Source: Desulfobacteraceae bacterium Eth-SRB2 (lineage in GTDB: Bacteria; Desulfobacterota; Desulfobacteria; Desulfobacterales; UBA11574). Taken from it: a DNA stretch of 64,000 nt. Made by a program: the position numbers and the translations under genes. This document shows positions 1 to 9,519 of the stretch, piece by piece. Each line of letters opens with the position of its first letter. Position 1 is the stretch's first letter. Below the pieces are notes generated by a model that worked only from the letters and a program-made list of their open reading frames with translations, was not told the origin of the DNA and did no database searches. The DNA lies in assembly GCA_004193595.1 (NCBI GenBank), contig RPGQ01000015.1, positions 62,001 to 126,000 of the forward strand, given 5' to 3'.

Positions 1-1
1 C

Positions 2-613
<612 letters not shown>

Positions 614-723
614 AATGCCTTCACTGATAATTAACCGCTAATGGACATAAAATTTATTTTAAAATTCGTGTTTATTTGTGTTTATTCGTGGTGACATTTA
701 TTTTATATTTGGGAAATTAAAAA

Positions 724-1482
724 TTGGCAAATATGACCAAGAAACAATTCAAAAGGTACTGCGATATCGTTTACAATGAATCCGGTATCCATCTGACTGA
801 AGAAAAATGGCAATTGTTGAACGCCAGAATTGGGAAACGGATCAGAAAACTCGGCGTTCAGCCTGATAAATATCTTTCGATAATTGAGAAAGATCCTGAT
901 GAATTAAATAGTTTCCTAGATGCCGTCTCCACCAACCACACCTATTTTTTCAGAGAATCAAAAACTTTTAAGTTTTTAGATACAAGCTGCCGTAACATCT
1001 GGTGTGCGGCATCTTCCAGCGGAGAAGAAGCATATTCTTTGCTTATGTACAGTATAGAATTGGGATTCGAACCATCCATACTGGCAACAGATATTTCAGA
1101 TTCTTGTTTAGAAAAAGCCAGAAGGGCCATATATCCCAAAAAATCTTTATCAAATATACCCAACCATATGATAAGGCGTTATTTTCAAAAAGGGATGGCC
1201 AAATGGGGAGATTATGTGAGAGTTAAACAACATATCAGTAGAATGGTAAAATTCAGAAAGTTCAATCTCTTGAAAGATTCTCCTCCTTCAAAAATATTTG
1301 ATATCATATTCTGTAGAAATGTAATGATCTATTTTGATGTTCCTACCAAAGAAACTGTGATACATAAATTGTCCAAGGTTTTAAAGCCGGACGGTTATTT
1401 TATAATAGGCGGAGCGGAGAGTTTGAATGGTTTGAATCACTCTTTGAAATACATAGAACCGAGTGTCTACAAAAAATGCTAA
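724..1482 (+). CDS. cheR: Chemotaxis methyltransferase CheR, short form (252 aa)
   Basis: CheR methylates chemoreceptor glutamates using S-adenosylmethionine and opposes CheB. The N-terminal helical domain is followed by FFRES, the SAM-binding segment IWCAASSSGEEAYS, LATDISDSCLEKAR and CRNVMIYFD, all CheR hallmarks. At 252 residues it is shorter than the usual 270-290. Only about 16 residues separate the phenylalanine of KTF from the GEE motif, and the loop before the SAM site looks trimmed. The first codon is TTG (724); an ATG at 733 is an alternative. The stretch is more AT-rich than the preceding cheB. Activity cannot be judged from sequence alone, because the motifs remain but the loop is reduced. 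Confidence 0.85.
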   Translation: MANMTKKQFKRYCDIVYNESGIHLTEEKWQLLNARIGKRIRKLGVQPDKYLSIIEKDPDELNSFLDAVSTNHTYFFRESKTFKFLDTSCRNIWCAASSSGEEAYSLLMYSIELGFEPSILATDISDSCLEKARRAIYPKKSLSNIPNHMIRRYFQKGMAKWGDYVRVKQHISRMVKFRKFNLLKDSPPSKIFDIIFCRNVMIYFDVPTKETVIHKLSKVLKPDGYFIIGGAESLNGLNHSLKYIEPSVYKKC

Positions 1483-1497
1483 CCCTTTAAGCCAATG

Positions 1498-2313
1498 TTA
1501 AAATAAATCTGGTGGCCAAGTTTCCTTTTGCGTAATATCTAGAGTATTCTCATTCCGTTCCTTCCCGGAATCATTTTTCTCGTTTTCTTTTTTCACTGTT
1601 GATACTTGATTTGGGGTAGAAGATGGAAGGGCATCTTGAAGAATCTTCAACTCTCTTAACAGCAGACGATATTCGGAATCTCTCATTTCTTCCTCAGACT
1701 TCCCGATTTTCATGGTTAATTCTTCCAAAAGATTCCGAACCCTCTCCGCTCCTAAATAAACTGCGCTTTCTAATAATTCCAACAGATCTAATGATTTTCC
1801 TGCTTCAGTTTCTCCTTTGATCCGTTTTTCTAAAAAAGCGATCTTATCGTTTATCATAGACGCAAAAGTTCGGGCAATTTCTTGGTAGGTTTCCTCGTCT
1901 AAACCCAATTGAGATTTTATTTCATTTTTGTCCTTTAGAACCGGCTTCTCATGTTCCAAAGTTTCTCGAACTTTTGCCAGCAGATGTTCTTTTTTAAACG
2001 GTTTAATAATATAGTGTCTACATCCGGCATCCACCGCTTTTTTAACGGTCTCCATATCCGCCAAAGACGAACACATGATAATAGGAATGTTTTTCCACTC
2101 AGAGTGTTCTTTTATCTTTTCAAGAAATTCTAATCCGTCCATTTCCGGCATCAGAATGTCAGCGATGATAAGTCGGATTTGGGGTGTGGATGTGAGGTGT
2201 TCCAATGCCTCTTTTGCACTTTGTGCTAAAATGGTTTGATAAGAATTTTTTTGAAGATTAATCTCCAACACTTTGGCATTAATAGGGTTATCTTCCACAA
2301 TAAGAATACTCAT
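1498..2313 (-). CDS. Response regulator with receiver domain and charged C-terminal region
   Basis: The N-terminal 120 residues form a CheY-like receiver: acidic pair in VEDNPINAK, phosphoacceptor Asp in IADILMPEMDG, switch Ser in MCSS and Lys in IIKPFKKEH. The remaining 150 residues are helical and highly charged, with no DNA-binding or enzymatic motif I recognise, and end in a Lys/Glu/Asn-rich tail. It may act through protein contacts. It converges with the cheR-like gene and lies 123 bp downstream of a hybrid histidine kinase on the same strand, so that kinase is a plausible phosphodonor (inference). Confidence 0.9.
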   Translation of the reverse strand: MSILIVEDNPINAKVLEINLQKNSYQTILAQSAKEALEHLTSTPQIRLIIADILMPEMDGLEFLEKIKEHSEWKNIPIIMCSSLADMETVKKAVDAGCRHYIIKPFKKEHLLAKVRETLEHEKPVLKDKNEIKSQLGLDEETYQEIARTFASMINDKIAFLEKRIKGETEAGKSLDLLELLESAVYLGAERVRNLLEELTMKIGKSEEEMRDSEYRLLLRELKILQDALPSSTPNQVSTVKKENEKNDSGKERNENTLDITQKETWPPDLF

Positions 2314-2436
2314 AAAATTTCTCCTGTTAAATTTTCAATTGGTGAGAAAAACTTCCTTTATTGTAAATCCAATCTTGATCTCTTCCCATTCATACCATTA
2401 CGTATCTTGTACCGGCTCTATATCACCGACTGTGGC

Positions 2437-4803
2437 TTATTCTTGCAGAGAAGAGTCTTGTTTTGCTATCAACTTCTCAAGCATATCAGAAAGCTCCTGC
2501 GGTTTGACCGGTTTTGAGAGGAGGTCGTCCATACCGGCTTTTAGACATTTTTCACGATCACCCTTCATGGCATGAGCTGTCATGGCGACGATCGGGATAC
2601 TGGATGTTTGTTGCTGGTTACTCGTTGCTGGTTGCTCGTTGCGTAATACTATTTGTTTTTCCTGCATTCTGTCTTCTTTCTTCTGTCTTCTATCCTCAAA
2701 TTTCCTGATTTCCCGTGTAGCTTCGTAACCATCCATCTCCGGCATCTGACAGTCCATCAACACAATATCGTAAGGGATCCTTTCCAGAGCTTTGACCGCT
2801 TCTTTGCCATTGGCAACAGCATCAGTACTATATCCAATTTTTTTCAATATATTCAGTACAACCTTTTGGTTGATAATATTGTCCTCAGCTAAAAGGACAC
2901 GAACCCTGTGCTTTTGATCCTCGGAGAGGGAATGACGCGTGACAAATTTCACAGGCCGTTCCTTTATCAGGATACGTTTCCCTTTAATATCCCGGGGAAC
3001 AGCAATCTTTTCTTCCCGGCCTTCAGACTGTTTTTCAAGAACCCCTGTAAACCAAAACTCGGAGCCCTTACCCTCCTCACTTTCCACCCCAATCTGACCG
3101 CCCATCATTTCCGCAAGCTGTTTTGAAATAGTCAGCCCCAAACCTGTTCCACCAAACTTACGGGTTGTTGAACCGTCTGCCTGGGAAAAGGCCTTGAAGA
3201 GCCGGTCCATATGATCCCGGGGAATACCTATCCCTGTGTCAGAAACGCTAAAGCGAATGGTGGCATGAGCTGTATCTTCATCTTCGAGAGAGACACGAAC
3301 AGACACTTCGCCTTTTTCTGTAAACTTGGTCGCGTTACCCACAAGATTGATCAGTATCTGGCGAAGCCGACCAGGATCTCCGCATAAAAGTGATGGGACC
3401 TCGGGGTGAACCATGGCCACATACTCCAGGCCCTTTTCATGGGCCTTCACGGCTACGAGATCGGTCACTTCGTCCATAGCTGCTCTTAAATCAAAATCGA
3501 TATTTTCAAGGTCAAATTTGCCGGCCTCGATTTTAGAATAATCGAGAATGTCGTTGATTATTGTTAGCAACGACTCTCCGCTGTTTCTAATGGTTTCCGT
3601 GTAGTCTCGTTGTTCGGCACTCAATTTGGTATCTAAAAGAATGCTCGTCATACCAATCACCCCGTTCATGGGCGTTCGGATCTCGTGACTCATATTGGCT
3701 AAAAACTCGCTTTTGGCCTTGTCGGCGACTTCGGCAACTTCCTTGGCTTTTTTAATATTGCGGTTAAGTTTCAGGATAACGAGTAAACATCCCGACAATA
3801 TGAGAAACAAACCAGATACAGCTAAAAACCAGCGCCAATACTGCCTGAAAACATCGGCCATGGTTATCTTCCCCAGATCCTTGTATGGCCCGATTTTCAG
3901 CTCTTTTAAGCATTCATGCACCGGTTGATAATTTAAAGGAATGGTCCAGCCATCACAACTTGCGGCTTTGACAGCCGGCGAGTTACCGGGCATATTGAGC
4001 AATGAGATCGTAACATGTTCAGCTAATTCATCGGACGTGTGTTTGACTTTTGCAATGGGCCATTCCGGATACTCACGGGTTGAGTGAAGGAAAGGCAAAT
4101 GCACCTTTCCTCCGCCGTGTTCGTGAAACACATGAAAGTTTTGAATACTGATTTCTCCTTCAGCCTGCATCCTCTCCAATGTATCGGTTCTTACGGTGCC
4201 GGCATCTATATTACCATCTCTGACTGCATAAACCACGGTATCGTGGGTACCCCCAAATTTTAACGCCTTAAAGTCGCGCCAGGGATCGATCCCATGCTCT
4301 TTCAGCTCCCTCCAGGCCACTTGCCATCCCCCAAGAGATGTCTCACTAACACCCATGAAGGTTTTCCCTTTAAGATCAATAAGATTTCTGATGTCGTCCC
4401 GGTTTGCCCTGTAGAAGATCACCCCGCCGAACTTGGTGTATGTACCGCCCAAGCGTCTGTTTTTCAAAGTTGCAATCCTGCTTGCACCGTACAGGTATTC
4501 CAATTCAACATATATAGAAGGGTTCGCTAAAATAAAATCCACTTTCCCTTTTTCAACAGCGGAATTAATCTTATCGAAACCAAGCGGTGCAATTACAAAG
4601 TTCCTGTTCGGGATGCTATTCGATAGATACTCTGCGGTAGGCATCCATTTTAAAAGACAATGTCCGCTCCCTCTTTTAGCCAATACGCCGATTTTCACAA
4701 AAGAATCATCTGCCAGGGAAACGCCTGGAGCCGCAAAATAAAAGAGAAGCGCTCCAAGAATTGCGGTTATCCATACTCGATTAATAATTTTAAGCATTTT
4801 CAT
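2437..4803 (-). CDS. Hybrid histidine kinase with PhnD-like periplasmic sensor domain
   Basis: A signal-anchor segment is followed by a phosphate/phosphonate-type (PhnD-like) binding domain of about 280 residues ([19 protein letters not shown]). Then come a membrane helix near residues 320-345, a HisKA dimerisation domain (phosphoacceptor His in [13 protein letters not shown]), an HATPase domain ([17 protein letters not shown]) and a receiver ([27 protein letters not shown]). The longest frame begins at 4905, but the ATG at 4803 has AAGGA just upstream and starts a typical membrane leader; ATG 4797 is also possible. A Gln/Asn/Lys-rich insert interrupts the receiver (2603-2698). The kinase probably senses a periplasmic ligand and partners the regulator encoded just downstream. 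Confidence 0.92.
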   Translation of the reverse strand: MKMLKIINRVWITAILGALLFYFAAPGVSLADDSFVKIGVLAKRGSGHCLLKWMPTAEYLSNSIPNRNFVIAPLGFDKINSAVEKGKVDFILANPSIYVELEYLYGASRIATLKNRRLGGTYTKFGGVIFYRANRDDIRNLIDLKGKTFMGVSETSLGGWQVAWRELKEHGIDPWRDFKALKFGGTHDTVVYAVRDGNIDAGTVRTDTLERMQAEGEISIQNFHVFHEHGGGKVHLPFLHSTREYPEWPIAKVKHTSDELAEHVTISLLNMPGNSPAVKAASCDGWTIPLNYQPVHECLKELKIGPYKDLGKITMADVFRQYWRWFLAVSGLFLILSGCLLVILKLNRNIKKAKEVAEVADKAKSEFLANMSHEIRTPMNGVIGMTSILLDTKLSAEQRDYTETIRNSGESLLTIINDILDYSKIEAGKFDLENIDFDLRAAMDEVTDLVAVKAHEKGLEYVAMVHPEVPSLLCGDPGRLRQILINLVGNATKFTEKGEVSVRVSLEDEDTAHATIRFSVSDTGIGIPRDHMDRLFKAFSQADGSTTRKFGGTGLGLTISKQLAEMMGGQIGVESEEGKGSEFWFTGVLEKQSEGREEKIAVPRDIKGKRILIKERPVKFVTRHSLSEDQKHRVRVLLAEDNIINQKVVLNILKKIGYSTDAVANGKEAVKALERIPYDIVLMDCQMPEMDGYEATREIRKFEDRRQKKEDRMQEKQIVLRNEQPATSNQQQTSSIPIVAMTAHAMKGDREKCLKAGMDDLLSKPVKPQELSDMLEKLIAKQDSSLQE

Positions 4804-5382
4804 CTGTTCCTTGCTTGCCACGTTCTGTAAGCAGAAATAATAACCATACAAAAAATATGCCTCAATCTTTCTATATTTTAGAAATATCAGCAATATTTGT
4901 GCCAATTGACATGATCAGCATGGGATTAAACTCAATCGCCTAAATACAAAGAATATCGATAGGATACAAACAATATTAATAATGCAGTAGGACTTTGGAG
5001 ATAGGATGGAAAAATAAGGCGGATGAAAGAAAGGATCCTTGTTAATGTTTTGACATACATGATCAATAAATTGACGCTATTGGATCATTAGACATTTATA
5101 ATTGATCATTTGTCATTGGTCATTTGTTATTCATCATTCGTTATTCATCATTCATCACTTTTCACTGACCCCCGATCTAATAATCAATAATCAATTGTTA
5201 ATTATTAATTGTTAATTGTTACCCATCACGCGGCGCAAGCGCCTGCGCTGCGCGTGATTATTAACCATTATTTATTCAACCCCGAACCTTGAACATTTTT
5301 CACTTATCATTGAACATTTATCTTTTCAACTGCCTAAAATGCCTATTTTTTGAAATACTATTGACATAAAATGACATTTTTC
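4804..5382. other. Gene-free AT-rich interval with simple repeats
   Basis: No coding sequence is supported here. Positions about 5100-5165 hold a run of near-repeats of the words TCATTTG and TTATTCATCATTC. From 5169 comes an AATTGTTAATTATTAATTG block that recurs at 13440. A GC-rich palindromic insert sits at 5226-5260. The interval separates the divergent kinase and toxin-antitoxin genes. Confidence 0.6.
5169..5290. repeat. Dispersed repeat, copy 1 (AATTGTTAATT block)
   Basis: The flanks CCCGATCTAATAATCAATAA and ATTATTTATTCAACCCCGAA match those at 13440-13520. This copy carries extra sequence: a second AATTGTTAATT unit, and a palindromic insert around CGCGGCGCAAGCGCC that the other copy lacks. 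The presence/absence difference suggests a short hairpin was inserted into this copy or lost from the other. Confidence 0.7.
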
Positions 5383-5411
5383 TTGACAAATGCCATTTTT
5401 AATACCATATT
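5383..5411 (+). promoter_or_regulatory. Putative sigma-70 promoter for the vapBC-type pair
   Basis: TTGACA (5383-5388) and CATATT (5406-5411) are separated by 17 bp. The -10 box ends only 6 bp before the ATG at 5418 and no Shine-Dalgarno sequence is visible, so the transcript could be nearly leaderless. TTGACATAAAATGACATTTTT at 5361 and TTGACAAATGCCATTTTT at 5383 form an imperfect direct repeat over the promoter. That is the expected place for an autoregulatory operator bound by an AbrB-type antitoxin (inference). Confidence 0.5.
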
Positions 5412-5417
5412 TGCATT

Positions 5418-5696
5418 ATGAAGACTGTCACGCAAATTGATTCATCGGGACGTTTAGTAATCCCAAAAAAACTCCGCAAACTTTACGGACTTGAATCAGG
5501 CCAACGCGTTCGCCTAGTGCCTGGGGATAATGGTGTTACCCTGGTGCCCGAACGCCCCCGACGCCGTTTTATTAAACGCGGTCCAATTCTTACAATTGAT
5601 ACAGGCGCAGGGACCGCGCCGATAGATATCTTTGATGTATCGGCTTTACGTGAAAACCACTTGGTAGAGAAAAAAGATGAAAATCGGCATCGATAG
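5418..5696 (+). CDS. AbrB/MazE-type antitoxin
   Basis: The 92-residue protein starts with a SpoVT/AbrB swapped-hairpin DNA-binding domain: VTQIDSSGRLVIPKKLRK, then LYGLESGQRVRLVP. This is typical of antitoxins that pair with PIN-domain toxins. The C-terminal part (residues about 45-92) is basic and then acidic and probably covers the toxin. The stop lies 20 bp inside the following PIN gene, a tight translational coupling seen in toxin-antitoxin operons. It should repress its own promoter through the repeats upstream. The family is clear; the exact subfamily name is not assigned. Confidence 0.88.
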   Translation: MKTVTQIDSSGRLVIPKKLRKLYGLESGQRVRLVPGDNGVTLVPERPRRRFIKRGPILTIDTGAGTAPIDIFDVSALRENHLVEKKDENRHR

Positions 5697-6120
5697 CTGC
5701 ATTCTTGTTGCCGGAGTACATGCAAATCATCCCCTTCATGCGGTGGCTGCCGAGTGGCTTATTCGCAATATACCCTTGCACAAATTGATTGTTTCGCACC
5801 ATTCAATTCTTGAAGCTTATGCTGTCTTGACCCGTCTTCCAGGAAAGTTTCGAATAGACGGCATAGAAGCAAAGCAGCTGCTCGAATCCACAATTCGGCC
5901 CAATATGATAATTGCAAAATTCGATGCCTCTTCCATCTGGGATTATATTGCTTCTCTTGTCAATCAGCCTGCTACAGGAGGAAATTCGTATGACGCATTC
6001 ATTGCCGAAATTCTAAAAAACCATGGAGCCGATGCCATAGCTACTTTTAACACCAGACATTTTATTAAGTTTGCACCCCACTTATCTGTTATTGATCCGT
6101 CAAAACCGGCAGAAATCTAA
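5677..6120 (+). CDS. PIN-domain RNase toxin (VapC-like)
   Basis: The 147-residue PIN domain has the expected acidic set: Asp in IGIDSCILVAG near the N-terminus, Glu in SILEAYAVLTRLP and Asp in SYDAFIAEIL, with a C-terminal TFNTRHF motif. PIN toxins are Mg-dependent ribonucleases that block growth by cutting RNA and are held inactive by the cognate antitoxin, here the overlapping upstream AbrB-type gene. Length and motif order look intact, so the pair is probably functional. The RNA target cannot be read from sequence. Confidence 0.9.
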   Translation: MKIGIDSCILVAGVHANHPLHAVAAEWLIRNIPLHKLIVSHHSILEAYAVLTRLPGKFRIDGIEAKQLLESTIRPNMIIAKFDASSIWDYIASLVNQPATGGNSYDAFIAEILKNHGADAIATFNTRHFIKFAPHLSVIDPSKPAEI

Positions 6121-6127
6121 AAAAAGC

Positions 6128-6362
6128 GTAAGCGTTCACGGGTTCAAAGGTTCAGGGGTTCAAGGTTCCATTTTCGTTCCCGGACTGCATTTGGAATGCG
6201 TATTTACGAGAAAAGCGTCAGTTTCGTCAGGCCTAATCCAAAATTTGAAGCCAAATTGGCAATTGCCTGGGAAAATGAACATTTGTAACGAGACTTCGGA
6301 TCTTCAATGCCTTCTTTGTCCTTAACCCTGAACCTCTGAACCCTGAACCCATAAACGGTTAC
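6128..6362. repeat. MITE-like element family A, copy 1
   Basis: This 235-bp element has a near-identical copy at 10102-10336. Its ends are inverted: GTAAGCGTTCACGGGTTCA at the left, and the complement of the right end reads GTAACCGTTTATGGGTTCAG. Both ends are built from repeats of the word GGTTCA. The core (6196-6288) carries a 30-codon open frame whose sequence is largely shared by the second copy. No transposase is present, so this would be a non-autonomous element. It begins 8 bp after the toxin stop codon. Confidence 0.8.
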
Positions 6363-6502
6363 AAAAAAGCTTTATGGATCAGGCCTTGAAAGCCTCGGGT
6401 CCCATATGCTCCATCAAAATGTTTTTACTTGAAAAAATCTGAATATCAAATATTTTGAATTTAGTATCATATTAGCTTCATGAAACAACGAGGCCAAATC
6501 AC

Positions 6503-6946
6503 GTGGGAACAAAATATAAGCTTTATATATTCATATTTGTTCTGATTTGTTGCAATCTTTTCCTCGCTTCACAAGTATTGCCGCAAAACAATCAAGATTC
6601 GCTTCTCACCAGGGATTCAAAAGAGCCGGCCCTGGATGATGCCGTAATATGTGAAGAAATAGAAGACCTTACACCAAAAAACCGGGCCGTTATTTTTTCC
6701 ATTAAAATCGGAAAAGTCTCCTGTTTTACATCATTCGACCCGGTACCCAAAGAAACTTTTGTCTACCACAAATGGTTTCACAAAGATAAACCGAGTACAA
6801 AAAAAAAGCTGACACTTCAGCCCCCCCGCTGGGCAACTTATAGCAGCATTCAGCTTCGAGAAACTGATAAAGGCCCCTGGCGAGTTGAAATCACCGATCA
6901 GAAAGAAAAAATTCTTCATACGCTAAGATTCACCATCACGGATTGA
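6503..6946 (+). CDS. Secreted DUF2914 domain protein
   Basis: The start is a GTG giving MGTKYKLYIFIFVLICC, a signal peptide or N-terminal anchor. The rest (about residues 45-147) matches the DUF2914 pattern: a VICEEIEDLTPKNRAV opening, then KVSCFTSFD, YHKWFH and GPWRVEI, ending in LRFTITD. The function of the family is unknown; members are small periplasmic beta proteins common in deltaproteobacteria. It stands alone between two repeat elements, upstream of the diadenylate cyclase gene on the same strand. Co-transcription is possible but not shown. Confidence 0.82.
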   Translation: MGTKYKLYIFIFVLICCNLFLASQVLPQNNQDSLLTRDSKEPALDDAVICEEIEDLTPKNRAVIFSIKIGKVSCFTSFDPVPKETFVYHKWFHKDKPSTKKKLTLQPPRWATYSSIQLRETDKGPWRVEITDQKEKILHTLRFTITD

Positions 6947-6969
6947 TTTAATTGGAACCAAGTTAAATA

Positions 6970-7085
6970 GGACGCAGATTTTCGCAGACCCGCCTGCCAT
7001 GCGAGGCACAAGCGGGCAGGTATACACAGATAATATTCTTATTTTGCAATTTAAAGATCTTGATAATCTGTGTTCATCTGTGTCC
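6970..7085. repeat. Inverted-end element family D
   Basis: The left end GGACGCAGATTTTCGCAGA is the imperfect complement of the right end TCTGTGTTCATCTGTGTCC. Between them lies a hairpin made of CCCGCCTGCC and GGGCAGG. The element fills the gap between the DUF2914 gene and the cyclase gene. An ATG at 7070 lies in its right end, which is why it is not taken as the cyclase start. Confidence 0.6.
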
Positions 7086-7111
7086 AAAAAAGGAAATTCC
7101 GAGACGTATTT

Positions 7112-8536
7112 ATGTACTTTTTTGAACACTTTCGATGGCAGGATCTCATCGATATCCTGTTAAACAGCTATATCCTGTTTCGCCTCTATGTCCTTTTCAG
7201 AGGGACCTATGTCTTCAGGGTGCTGACCGGTATTGCGCTCCTTTGGGTCTTTCAACGGATAGCTGTTTTTTTCGGACTAATTTTAACCAGCTGGGCCATG
7301 CAGGGAATTACCGCTGTTGCCGCCCTTATTATCATCATTATTTTCAGAAATGAAATCCGCGACGTTCTTCAGGCAAAAAATTTAAAGGCCATTCTCTGGG
7401 GATTCCCACAACAATCTGTTCAAACACCCATAGAAATTATCGTAGAGAGTGTCAACGCATTGTCTAACCAACATAGCGGGGCCTTGATTGTTTTTCCGGC
7501 AAAGGAAAATTTGCAGGATATAATGCAAAGCGGAATACCGTGGCGGGGATTGGTATCTAAACAAATGATTACAAGCATCTTCTGGCCTGACAATCCTGTT
7601 CACGATGGCGCCGCCATAATTCAGGGGAATCGGATAACCGAGGTGGGGGTTATTCTTCCCTTGTCACACAGAAACGACCTGCCGTCACATTTCGGTACGC
7701 GTCACCGGGCCGCACTCGGATTGTCCGAAGTTACAGATGCATTGGTTATCCTGGTATCCGAAGAAACCGGAAATGTACTTGTTGCAAAAAATTCCGAAAT
7801 TACGAATATTAATGACGATGCAAAACTAATAAAAGTATTGCAGGAACATATGGGTATAACTGAAGAAGAGCCGGCCAATCAGCGTAAAGAAAAATTTGAA
7901 ATCAGCATAGCGGCTCTGGTTTCCGTTTTGTTTATAACTGGTATGTGGTTCAGCGTCTCAAAAGGACTGGACACTCTAATTACCCTTGAGATCCCGGTGG
8001 AATACACGAAACATGATCCTGAATTTGAAATTGTAGACACATCTGTCAATACCGTCCAACTTCAACTGGGTGGATCCGGAGCTTTGATAAAATCTGTTCG
8101 ACCCGACCAGGTTCAGGTGCGCCTTGATCTTGGCAATGCGGTTATTGGCCGCAATATCTTTTCCATTACACAGGAAAACATTTCCCTGCCGCCGGGGATT
8201 TTTTTAAGCAAGATTTCTCCACCTGTGGTTGAAGTAACCCTGGACAAAACCATTACCAAGGAACTGCCGGTACAGGTTGATTGGGTTGGGAAATTACCTG
8301 AAAATACAATTCTTTCTCAATTAAAAATTGAACCTGAAAAGGTTGAAGTGATCGGCGGGAAACGCATTCTGGGAAATATCTCAACCCTGTACACGGAAAA
8401 AATTCCCCTGGATAATATTGATAGAACAGGAACCCTAACGGTTCGCCTGGCACTCAATCCTGCATCACTGAAAATTGCATCCGGATCAAAAGACAGAATA
8501 AAATTGACGTATGTGGTAAAAACAAGGGGAAATTAG
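7112..8536 (+). CDS. cdaA: Diadenylate cyclase CdaA fused to a YbbR-type regulatory domain
   Basis: Three N-terminal membrane helices lead into a DAC domain (about residues 85-240) that makes c-di-AMP from two ATP. The catalytic motifs are present: DGAAI in NPVHDGAAIIQ and RHR in GTRHRAALGLSE. A further membrane helix near residue 280 is followed by about 190 residues of YbbR-like repeats (LEIPVEYTKHDPEF, VTLDKTITKELPVQ). In Firmicutes the YbbR protein CdaR is separate and controls CdaA; here both are in one chain. The chosen ATG at 7112 opens the first helix (MYFFEHFRWQDL); the earlier ATG at 7070 is inside a repeat. It probably controls envelope or osmotic homeostasis (inference). Confidence 0.92.
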   Translation: MYFFEHFRWQDLIDILLNSYILFRLYVLFRGTYVFRVLTGIALLWVFQRIAVFFGLILTSWAMQGITAVAALIIIIIFRNEIRDVLQAKNLKAILWGFPQQSVQTPIEIIVESVNALSNQHSGALIVFPAKENLQDIMQSGIPWRGLVSKQMITSIFWPDNPVHDGAAIIQGNRITEVGVILPLSHRNDLPSHFGTRHRAALGLSEVTDALVILVSEETGNVLVAKNSEITNINDDAKLIKVLQEHMGITEEEPANQRKEKFEISIAALVSVLFITGMWFSVSKGLDTLITLEIPVEYTKHDPEFEIVDTSVNTVQLQLGGSGALIKSVRPDQVQVRLDLGNAVIGRNIFSITQENISLPPGIFLSKISPPVVEVTLDKTITKELPVQVDWVGKLPENTILSQLKIEPEKVEVIGGKRILGNISTLYTEKIPLDNIDRTGTLTVRLALNPASLKIASGSKDRIKLTYVVKTRGN

Positions 8537-8901
8537 GCAGTTCGAGACCTTTGAAAAATGTCCAATTTTTCCTGCCCAGCCTGCCCAATGGAATTTATTT
8601 TTCTGTTTATTCCATCGGGGTTAAATCCGTATTTAATATTTAACCGGGGTTCAAGGCCATGGGCAATTCTTCAGGATAGCAGAATTGGACAGCTGTCAAG
8701 CTGCCCGCAAAGGCGAGGGGCATGGACGCCCCGAGTCAACGCGAAAATTTTAATCCGCCACCGAACTTTGGCGGATTAACCACCCCGGTACGATCTGCCG
8801 GCCCTGTCCCGGTATTTTCACGGGGATCTACAGGGCCCCGATAACGGGATCTACGCGCTGCTTCGACAGGATGGATACAAATGCTGATTACCGCGGACGA
8901 T
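8537..8901. other. Intergenic interval with hairpins, no gene
   Basis: Convergent genes flank 365 bp with no supported frame. Inverted pairs are visible: GGTTAAAT with ATTTAACC near 8620-8655, and TTAATCCGCC with GGCGGATTAA at about 8750-8779. The latter hairpin could end transcription from either side, but no T-run follows it. Confidence 0.5.
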
Positions 8902-9516
8902 TCAGTCCCGGGTGAAAAGAAATTCCATGAACCCGAGGCGGCAGATAAACGACTTGGCCGGCTTTAAAGGAGTCATCATGGCCAAAATGTCTCTATTCTG
9001 CCGGCTGCGAATAGGAAGACGCAGATGGGGCTGAGACCTTAAACCAATCCTAAAGTTTTGTCCAACCACAAAGGAGTTCACCCCTAAACTTGCCGCCTGT
9101 TCGCCCAGAACCAGGACAACCGCCATTCCCCCGGGTTTTAACAGTGTGTGACACAGCTTAACCAACGCTCTTACCTCCCCGTCTTCCAGACGGTCGGCCA
9201 GTTCCCATATAAGGATTCCGTCAAAGCTTTCAGAAGGATAATCGAGTTCATGCCAGATTCGATCAACAGGCTCACCTTTGCCAAGGCACCTATCCAGCCG
9301 GATAAACATATCGCAGACATATAACTTTTTCACACGCCGGGCCAAAAACCTGATGTTCTCCTGGCAAACAGGCCCAAGGTCGAGCACCTGGGCGGATGGC
9401 CGGCCATCGAGACCTTTCATGAAAAGCTGCAGAGCATTGCTGGTATAGTCGACCGTCTTAAACCGGTGATCCGAATCCTGCCGCCGCCGATCCGAAGAAA
9501 AAACGAAAGTAGTCAA
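8902..9516 (-). CDS. SAM-dependent methyltransferase-like protein
   Basis: The 204-residue protein has a class I methyltransferase pattern: motif I region AQVLDLGPVCQENIRFLA (an atypical glycine loop), an acidic strand end in LYVCDMF, SFDGILIWELADRL and the post-motif LLKPGGMAVVLVL. The substrate is unknown. The start ATG lies 3 bp after the stop of the bactofilin gene, so the two are almost certainly co-transcribed. The glycine loop is weaker than in typical enzymes, so a non-catalytic role remains possible. A link to envelope or cytoskeletal assembly is inferred only from the neighbour. Confidence 0.75.
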   Translation of the reverse strand: MTTFVFSSDRRRQDSDHRFKTVDYTSNALQLFMKGLDGRPSAQVLDLGPVCQENIRFLARRVKKLYVCDMFIRLDRCLGKGEPVDRIWHELDYPSESFDGILIWELADRLEDGEVRALVKLCHTLLKPGGMAVVLVLGEQAASLGVNSFVVGQNFRIGLRSQPHLRLPIRSRQNRDILAMMTPLKPAKSFICRLGFMEFLFTRD

Positions 9517-9519
9517 TTA

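Noticed and set aside
4804-4905. Longer start for the first hybrid kinase
   Set aside because: AAGGA is positioned for the ATG at 4803, which opens a typical membrane leader.
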